Shown: positions 55,852-64,000 of the stretch, piece after piece
Layout of the letters: every line of letters starts with the position of its first letter
Numbering within the stretch: the stretch's first letter is position 1
NCBI GenBank assembly: GCA_020205615.1
Contig: CM035164.1
Span: forward strand, 119,351,363 to 119,415,362
Direction of reading: 5' to 3'
Length of the DNA stretch: 64,000 bases
From: Panax quinquefolius
Taxonomy: Eukaryota; Streptophyta; Magnoliopsida; Apiales; Araliaceae
Notes under the pieces: model-generated
Told to the model about the DNA's origin: nothing
Database searches by the model: none
The model's input: only the letters and a program-made list of their open reading frames with translations
Position numbers and translations under genes: made by a program

Positions 55852-58352
55852 TCAATTGGCTAGAGGATTGAGCACATGTCCAATGAACTGCACAACTCCA
55901 GTCATGTCTTCTCTAACAAGGAACAGGAATGGGTGGTCCGCAACAAAGTCCATCTTATCAAACATAGGAAAACCTCTCAGCTTTATGACACCAGCCGAAG
56001 CAGCAGCAGCTTCTGTTCCTTCTTCGTTAACTTCGATGAAGGATTTATGGAATATGCTTGAAACATAGAGGTTCTGACCTGTGGGAGAGTCCACCATTTC
56101 AGTAAGACCTTCACCAGAGAAGGGTAAGACAAGCCCGAGTCCCTTTAACGCTTCAGAAGCTTCAAATCCAAATGAAATCTTAAATTTTGGGACCTTGAAC
56201 TCGCCAATTTCTACTTTCTCATATGGTATGTGACGCTCTACGAATCCAGATTCAGAGCCAACTTTTTCTGCCAATGTTGGCAGCCCATCTTTTGCATCCG
56301 GGAGAAAGAAATACATGGAAAATTGGCGCTTGTCCCCACCTTGTTTATAAGGAAGCCCCAACACTTTGAAGCCATTGAAGGCACTAACGAATTGCTTCTT
56401 CTTGCTGGTCATGAAGGGTACTTGAATCGAGCTCCCATTAAGGAGGTGGAAGTCATGGTCTTTTGTTATTGATTCATCAAACTTGTCATTCCATGCTCCT
56501 TTGAAATAGAGGGCATTGGCAAAGACTAGCCTAGTTGAACTGTCAACTGCACCAGAAGGAAGAATCTCTTTGACAAGGCCACTGGTTTCCTTCTCAGCCC
56601 AGGAGTTCACTAAATTCGTCACCTCGCCAGCCTGCATCAAATAGCAGAATTAAAAACCATATTACATTAAAATATGAAAACAAGAACACAAATGTAATAC
56701 CACTGTCAACAAGCAGGCATACATAAAGCATAAACACCATTATATAGATTCAATCTTTAGAAAAAGAGCCACTATATAAATATCTATATGAAATAAGTTG
56801 GATATTCTAGCAATATTTCCTACTAAATTTCCAGCTTAATAACCAGATATGTATAGAAGTTCATCGAACAAGTTAAATATCTGCAAGATATTCAAGCATT
56901 CCCAAATAATGTACTTTTTAAAAATAATTAATAATAATCCACAGACATAACTTTTTAAAATATATGTATAAATCAGGTAAACTGCTAGAATCTCATGCTG
57001 AGAGACAGGGAGATAGTTCAATCTTTTATTTAGATCAAGATTCGAATTCCCAATTAAACCAAGATATGAAAAGGTGAACGCTCAAATATATTAAATAAGA
57101 TTAGATAAACTCAAATGTATTGTATTTGTGTTCAACATTTGCAGGCGAGTACACATGGATCTTGGCAATTGCATGTATATGTGGGATTAATCAGTTTGTC
57201 CAAAAAATGATATTAGGTGACCATGACCATAATTTTCTTATGAAGTTTTACCACTTGGGATAACAACTGAAATGGATTTAATTCTAGCACTATCAATAAT
57301 GAGTGGTGTAAAGATTATTTATAAAAAGAAAAACAAAAATAAGAAAAGCGGTAGTATTATAAAAACATATAAGCAGGCACAGGCCATTATAAGAATGTTC
57401 TCAAACATGTTTCCATAGAACTGCATTTCACACAAAATCTCAATATCTGTCTGCATATACCTCCCAATACAAGTCATTATTTGTGGCAACTATGCCGATA
57501 TGATCATTGAAAGATGGATATTATATATGGCTGTACAAGTGAAGAGAAAGTTTGCCTATTCTCATCCTTTGGTAAAGGAGGTTGAAAACAGAGATTAAAA
57601 TAAACTACCCAACTCAGAAACTGGAGAAGCAAGGAAAACGGGAGACCATTTTCACAGGATTTCAACCAAATAGAACTTGGGGTTATAAACAATATTAGCA
57701 ATTTCAATACAATAATTACCAATGCCAAATAAGCTAACAGCAATTTAAAAAACTCATAAACTAGTTCGTGTATAAATTTGATTGATTTCAGTCGGTCGCC
57801 ACCCCGATCCAACTAATCATTTACTATTGCAAAGATCATTCATTGCATGAACCAAAAACTACACATTAGTGATTTGTAAAGATGATAGATATATGGTGAT
57901 ACCCTCAATGTAAACAAAGTAAAACAATTACTGGGATCAACTCTAAAGATAAAGAAACAAACCTTTGTCTGGAAATCAACGTGATCAGAAGCAGCCTTAT
58001 ACAGTGTATCCACCACCTGTTTGAAAGAAGGCTTCAAAGAGAGCGACTTGTCAACCCAAACCCCATTGGCGAACGACAACCGAGGCCCACCGGCGGCGCT
58101 ACCGTCGGCAAAAACAAGGTCAACGAGCTGAGAAGAAAGGGAATTAAGCTCGTCCGTAGTTTTCGATTTAAGAAAAGACAGCAATTGGTCTAGGGTTTGG
58201 CCATTAGAACCCGCTGCGATCAAGCTGAGAACAACGTGGATCGAAAGGGGCGAGAATACAACGTTGGAATCTTTGCCATGGCTTAACAGAACGTGCTTTG
58301 CCAGGGTCAGTGAGACGTCGGTTTGGTTGCTGATCGATTGGCGGAGGTCCAT
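55852..58352 (-). CDS. plant serpin (serpin-ZX / AtSerpin1 type, LR reactive centre)
   Basis: Exon 1 is 57963-58352 (130 codons, start in [10 protein letters not shown]) and exon 2 is 55852-56631 (259 codons plus stop), joined by a 1331-base GT-AG intron. The product is 389 residues, normal for plant serpins. Family motifs are intact: [57 protein letters not shown] and the hinge [12 protein letters not shown] (residues 333-344). The reactive bond is predicted at Arg349-Gly350 within VIKLRG, the same P2-P1 Leu-Arg as AtSerpin1, which inhibits trypsin-like enzymes, metacaspase 9 and papain-like RD21. A C-terminal [11 protein letters not shown] block completes the fold. There is no signal peptide, as usual for these cytosolic proteins. 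CCCTAG just upstream of the ATG is typical of plant leaders. No defects are seen. Confidence 0.96.
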
Positions 58353-58669
58353 TTCTAGGGTTTGCAGAGGATTTTGTTCAGTCGGAATTGGAATGAGATT
58401 TAGTATGATTTAAAAAAAATTGGATAAGAAAGCATTTTTCCACCGACGAAGACACGTTGAATCTCAAGCAAGTGGACTGCCTCGTATTGTATATGCTTCC
58501 ATGTTAAGATATAAAAAAGCTTCTTTTCTTTAACGCAGTACCGCGTCATTTGCGTGGCAGCACGGAGTGGTGCTATGACTCCATCTGTACTGTGCGTACC
58601 CCCTCATTAACTGAATTAAGTATTGAATTACTCACTCCTGTTTAAAAACAATATACGCTCCGTAAGGCT
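58353..58669 (-). promoter_or_regulatory. serpin upstream region
   Basis: This is the region 5' of the minus-strand serpin. A TTTTTTATATC stretch at about 58508-58518, about 155 bases from the ATG, is the only TATA-like sequence at a reasonable distance. Assignment is weak. Confidence 0.3.
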
Positions 58670-58689
58670 GTAAAATGAATAAATAGTTC

Positions 58690-58985
58690 GGGCTCGATTC
58701 ATATTCATTCGATAAAAAATTCGATTCGAGCTCGATTCAAAATATAAATGAGTCAAATAAGAACAAATTTTAAAGTTCGAAAATTTATTCGAACCTTCTC
58801 AAAATTATAATTTTTTATTAATACTCGGTTCATATTCGTTCGAAAATTTTAAACTACTCAAGTTTGATTTGAGATCGTGCTTGACTCGGTAGCTAAACGA
58901 ACTTTAATCAAATCTTACTTTATACTCGATAAATTTTGTTAATTAAATCTGAACAACTCAATACTCGACTCGATTCATTTCCACT
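58690..58985 (+). repeat. dispersed repeat, copy 2 (partner 29070-29290)
   Basis: This fuller copy begins with GCTCGATTCATATTCATTCG and shares blocks with 29070-29290 over most of its length. Rich in TTCGA/CTCGA. Confidence 0.75.
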
Positions 58986-59141
58986 CTTAATCCAAGATGA
59001 ATTGTGACTAATGGGTATTTATTATTTAATAGGGAACTGATATTTTCATATGTTTATATATATAATATGTTCTTAGGTGGGTTGGTGGTGTGATTGTGCT
59101 TTTTGTGGCTATACGTCATCTTGGTTATTCATGTTATTAGT

Positions 59142-59335
59142 AGGGGTGAGCATGGTGCGGTTTGGTGCGGTTTGAAGTCTAAACCGCACCCGAAACCGCT
59201 TAGGTGCGGTTTGAAAAATTCAAAATCGCACCCGAAATCGTTTGTGATTGGTGCGGTGCGATTTTGAAGTGTGCGGTACGGTTTTAATTGGTGCGGTTTC
59301 GGTTCCAAAACCAATTGAAACAACAAAAAGTCTAA
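59142..59335. mobile_element. hAT-type element end (GGTGCGG-rich), partial
   Basis: TAGGGGTGAGCA followed by repeated GGTGCGGTTT and its inverse AAACCGCACC is the usual look of hAT-type non-autonomous ends in plants. At least six GTGCGG or CGCACC motifs occur in about 150 bases. No right end was identified. Confidence 0.55.
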
Positions 59336-59515
59336 GCATTCAATAAAATTTAACATAAAACTTACATCGAGCAATTAACTTAGTGACAGAGTCGACAATG
59401 AGAATTATATCAAGCATGCTTTAAAATTAAAACATACGCTATATAAAACAACGGAAACCATATATTCGATAACAAGCAAGAATGTTTATCTAGTTCCCAA
59501 AAAATTAAAAGTATA

Positions 59516-60683
59516 TGTGAGACCCCAGATTTTATGAATAAATATTTAATTTTCTCAAAATAATTTTTTAAATATTATGGTGTGGATTTGATATAATGTT
59601 ATAGTTGTGGGTTATATTTATAAATTTTGCAAAGTACGCAAGTTGTTATATAATATTCAATTGGTGGGGAATATTCTTTTTGTTTGGGAATATTCAGACG
59701 ACTAAGATAATCATTGGTGGACCTCAAGAACGAAATTATTGTCGGATCGAGAAAACGACAAAAATATTTTTATGAAAATAACGGCGAAAGTTTTACCGTT
59801 AATTATTGAAACGCCTGGTGTTAAAGAAATGAATGATGTCTGGTGGTTGCGTAGAAAGACACCAGTATTGATTATTGATGTTTACGTGAGAAGTCACTCG
59901 GTTATACTCAATTATTGCTATGATGAATTGTTGCATCATATCTTTCATATTATTGATTCAATTATTGTTACTGAGATCATCTCGTAATATGATATATTAT
60001 TAAATCAATGATTGAGGCGGCAAAGTTATTCATATTATTATTTGCAATATTGACAATGTCTAGAAGTTCTGTCAAGGAGAGGTTTGGTCACCTAATTGCG
60101 CGCCAATAAAGAGAAATCCTTATCGGAAAGCCCCCCATCTTTCCTGGAAACGACTTGGTTGTTAAATATTGTGAGTTATAATATTAATGATGAATGTTAT
60201 TAAAATTGAAGTTGTGTTCGGAGTTGAATTTGGAGACGCGGTCGTGATATTTGAGTCCGGAACGATGAAATTAGTAAAAATAGTTTATAAACACAAAATT
60301 TTTCGGGATTCACTATTTGGTCAAAAAGTCAACAGTTGACTTTTTCGGGAAAAGTCAAACTTCAAAATTTTAAAATTTATATTGTTGATAAAAATAATTT
60401 CATTATGTTGAAATTGTTTGTGTTAGTGAAAATCAACATCTATTCCGATGATAATTGATGTCTGTGAGTTATATTGATAAATCGGGTAATTTATCAGATA
60501 AATGAGCAATTATTTGCTACTAATTCACATGCTTATATAACTATTTGTTCACATGTGTGTACTATTGAATCACATTCTTGTACTATTAGGGGAGTTGGTG
60601 CAAAATTGATAATACTTGCATGACTAAGTTAAAAATAGAGGTATAGATGGAGGTACTATACTGTAATTATTTTTATCACATCT
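59516..60683 (+). mobile_element. family B LTR, 5' part, truncated by rearrangement
   Basis: It starts TGTGAGACCCCAGA and is collinear with 24303-25375 of the solo LTR and with inverted 33490-34659. It ends abruptly at TTTTTATCACAT, where it meets an inverted piece of the same LTR. Confidence 0.85.
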
Positions 60684-60684
60684 A

Positions 60685-61008
60685 TGCACTACAGGCCACA
60701 GATGATTTTCAATAAAATATAAACATGAGAATGATGACAATGATATAAGAATTCAATAAAACAAGTTCAAGAATTAATTTATCTAGGAACCGATAACGCC
60801 CAAATTGTCAACAACGACATCACGCTTTGTAGAGAGTAAAATTCAAGAATGCTCGGAAGAATATTTCCATGAAAAGATATTGGATGAAGCTTAAATATCA
60901 AGGATATTCCACTAATTTCATGGAGTATAGAAGTCAAAGTTTTAACCAACTGAGTATAATAAAGAATAGAATAACAGAAGAATTTCACCAAGTATAGGGT
61001 AGCCCGCG
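60685..61008 (-). mobile_element. inverted piece of family B LTR
   Basis: It matches 32330-32600 and 33030-33065 of the minus-strand LTR, with the 45-58 base array deleted. It ends where the family A element starts (CCGCG then TGTGACGCC). Confidence 0.8.
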
Positions 61009-64000
61009 TGTGACGCCCCCAAAACAGGTATACAACACCCATTCTTAGTCGTCAAAATACAAGGTACAGAAAAAACTACAACTTTATTAATACAACATAA
61101 AAACTGTGAGTTTAAATACAAATATTGTCATCTAGACAATATCCACACTCAAATAAGTCCTCATTTCAATTATTGATACATTATTTTATAAAAATGGTGA
61201 GAACTACTAAAATAACTTCTAGAACCATCATTCCATACCCCGACTAGTACTCGCTACATAATCGTCTCCTGAGAAAAAAAATGGAACAAAAAGGAAAAGA
61301 GTGAGCTCAACTAGCCCAGTAAAGAACATTATGACTAAGATAATATAAAACAAATTATCGTTAGTCTTCAACAGAGAAAAATCTAATAGAATACAATAGA
61401 CAACAAGTTTTAAATCAATATTCGCAGCGGAAATAATAATTCATTAGAAGAGTTAAGTAGAGAATGCAAACTACTATCTTCTATATATGAATTTAAAAGT
61501 TCATCGTCAATATTTTATCCCTGTAACATCAATCAATATATATCTGGAATCAAATATTCATCTTTGCACTACAGTGCCAAAGATATTCATCGATTAAGTC
61601 ATGTTCATCTAAACACTGTTCATCTTTTGCACTACGCCAAAGATATTCATCAAAAATCATTCATCTTTGCACTACAAGGCCAAAGATATTCAGGTTATAT
61701 CACCATTTAGGACTAAGGATGATGAAAATATTTTAAAGAAAAGCGAATCCGGTGAAACAAAAGAATAAATATTAAGGATTAGTATTTCAAAATTATTCCA
61801 TGTCCAAAAATACCTCATAAATAATCATAGTGGAGTAAAATTCAAGAATGATCAAAACATGGATACAATCAAATTTGGTATCCATAATAGATATTTTGAC
61901 GAAAAACGAAAATTTAATTTTTACGTGAATAGTCTTAGTGATTCGTAAATAGTGTCAGATATCGTGAATAGTGTCGTATACATGAATAGTGACTCCGACA
62001 CTAAAAGATAGAAATTTCACAAAAAATTATCATGCTTCGTGAATAGTACTCGTGAATAGTAACTCGTGAATAGTAACTTATGAATAGTAACTCGTGAATA
62101 GTAACTCATGAATAGTAACTCATGAATAGTAACCCCGACATGAAAAAGTTCCAAATTTGATAAAAAGTTCCAACCAATATTTCGGCATAATGATATTGAA
62201 GAAATAATATCATTTACGAAGAAAATAACATCCCTTACCTCAGAAAGAATAGTACTTCTGACTAGAATACAAATTCTAGTGCTGAAGGAACTTGCATCGT
62301 ATATCAACACTCACGTACTAAAATACTCACAAAAATACGCTCGATATTATAGAGAGAGAAAGAGAGAGAAATCTGTAGTTTCTGGTGTGATTTTCAATTC
62401 TAACCTAAGCACCCTATTTATAAGAAAATGCTTAGAACACCAAAGCAGAAAATTTAATATAATATTAATATTTATATCAAAATTTCCTACGCACCTCTTG
62501 ACCATCTGAAATCAGCCACCACTAATGACAAAAACAAAAAAAGCGTTTTTGTTATTAAAATTAATTAAAACTTTCAAAAATCAATTATTTCGGAACTTCG
62601 GAACTTCAATTATTCATAATAAATAGGCCTTTTATCAGAAAATTCTAATCTTGCGTCTTTTTATAGGAAATTAAATTCTCTACAACTTTGCAGAAGGAAG
62701 TTTTTCCAAATTCCAAACAGAATTTGACCGAAATCCATAAACGGACGATTTTACACGCTATAATCAAATTTCAGTCAAGAAATGGGTCCACCAACATGTT
62801 TAACATGTTTTAAACAACTTTTGCAACAAAAATACTCTTCCTCCTCATATACTCATATATCCCACATTCATTGTAAAAAAAATATCATCATTATTATATA
62901 ATATAATAAAATATTATTTTATCAGAAAAGATAAAATATCAATTTTTAACAATTGTCACTTTAAAAATTTTCTCCATCTATAATCACATAAAATTAATAT
63001 TTTTCTCATCATATAAATCAATAATTAATTATTCATAAATAATATTACAGAATCACAGTACTGGCAACCAGGCCGTTCCTAGGAAAGAGGGGACTTTCCA
63101 ATAAGGATTTCTCTTTACTAGCGCGCAATTAGGTGACCAAACCTCTCCTTAGACAGAACTTTCTAAACATTGCCAATAATGTTTTTTAATAATATTATTC
63201 AGATAATATGAATTATTGCTTCGATAATGGAAAATACTGTGTAGTGACAATTATTGAAACAACAGTAATATAAAATATCAACGCAGCAATTATTGAATCA
63301 ATAAAATAAAATCTTAATAAAAGTAACTCATCGTAACAATTATCGAGTAGTGCCTTCTTACGTAAGAATAAATAATTGGTGCAATACTGGTATCTTCTTG
63401 CGCAACAATGCGACATCTTTGTGTTTTAACCAAAGGGTATTCCAACAAGTGTTACTTCGGTAACTACTACTGCCTGTTATTTATAAACAACTTATACTTG
63501 TCGTTTTCTTCATCCAATCGCTTTCCTTTATGGGGCCCACAAAAGACTACGCTGGTCGCATACGAATATTCCCGAGCAAGAAGAATATTTCCGACCAAAC
63601 GAATATTCCTCGACAACAATGAATATTTTATAACCAATTGCTTATTTTTAAAATATATGCGCATTTTACCCATAACTAACCACATTAATCAATTTGACCC
63701 TTATTATTTCAAAATAATAAATAGAGGAAATTAAATTTCATATATTAATAATTTGGGGTCTTACAACCTCCCCTCCTTATGAAATTTCGTCCTCGAAATT
63801 GACGTACGTACCTGGTGTTTCAAAAAGATGAGTATACCTCGCTTTCATTTCTGTTTCCAACTCCCAGGTCATTTCCTCAATAGCATGATTTCTCCACAAA
63901 ACTTTAACTTGTGGTATGACTTTCGTGCGTAGGACATGCTCCTTCCTATCCAAGATCTTGACAGGTACCTCTTCGTACGTTAAGTCTTCGACTATCTCGT
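61009..64000 (-). mobile_element. second family A Ty3/gypsy element, cut by the window edge
   Basis: The 3' LTR is 61009-63765 (2757 bases), followed by the polypurine tract (63766-63779) and the end of pol (to 64000). The first about 230 internal bases agree closely with 16844-17080 of the full-length element. The left target flank would be CCGCG (61004-61008); the right flank is outside the window. GTGAATAGT repeats lie at 61925-62135 and hairpin units at 61560-61695. Confidence 0.88.
63780..64000 (-). pseudogene. pol C-terminus (chromodomain-like tail) of the second family A element, partial
   Basis: The stretch corresponds to 16858-17080. The polyprotein continues beyond the right edge, so its state cannot be judged. 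Confidence 0.7.

Noticed and set aside
57504..57812. 102-codon minus-strand frame within the serpin intron
   Set aside because: It has no recognisable motif and lies between well-defined splice sites of the serpin.

Overview
This window is nuclear DNA of a flowering plant, probably a eudicot. The evidence is spliced genes with GT-AG introns (an ADR1-type helper NLR, a LR-serpin, a NAT3-like transporter relic), plant-only families (plant mobile domain, FAR1-type Mutator transposase, chromovirus Ty3/gypsy elements with long LTRs) and an AT-rich background full of MITEs. The species cannot be named from the sequence. There are two intact-looking host loci at 42.8-45.9 kb and 55.9-58.4 kb; almost everything else is transposon or decayed gene.

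Layout. 0.3-5.4 kb: a decayed Mutator-like element with a FAR1-type transposase (minus strand), long terminal inverted repeats that contain a tRNA-like stretch, and a dispersed array of CCGCTACA/TGTAGCGG palindromes. 6.9-27.9 kb: one plant mobile domain (PMD) gene cut into three pieces (6945-7172, 13425-14014, 27244-27857). The first cut is a solo LTR (7173-13419, target duplication ACCTT) that itself holds another solo LTR (9550-11750). The second cut is a solo LTR of a second family (14015-27238, duplication CCTAG) that holds a full-length 10.2 kb Ty3/gypsy chromovirus on the minus strand (14119-24297, duplication TTTAT). Removing the insertions restores one PMD reading frame across both cuts, apart from stop codons and a late frameshift. 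27.9-31.5 kb: AT-rich DNA with small foldback elements. 31.5-40.5 kb: an internally deleted element of the second family (duplication ATTAG). 40.5-42.8 kb: a 1.2 kb foldback element and a MITE just upstream of the NLR.

42.8-45.9 kb: a five-exon RPW8-NB-ARC-LRR helper NLR of the ADR1 type, with one in-frame TGA (44842-44844) between the NB-ARC and LRR parts. 46.9-55.1 kb: six exons of a NAT3-like nucleobase-ascorbate transporter relic (minus strand). Its introns have been filled by LTR fragments, a Mutator-type MITE (50490-52182), two related foldback MITEs sitting in TA microsatellites and a mini-Helitron (53704-53922). 55.9-58.4 kb: a two-exon serpin (minus strand) with an intact reactive-centre loop. 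59.5-64 kb: a rearranged second-family LTR carrying another first-family element, which runs off the right edge.

The two gypsy families are here called A (LTR about 2.7 kb) and B (LTR about 3.1 kb). These labels are mine. In both, the LTR region downstream of the TATA box carries tandem arrays of short inverted repeats, so the transcribed leader would be a string of small hairpins. This is the most interesting unexplained structure I see. The two host genes have no obvious functional link beyond both being stress- or immunity-related.
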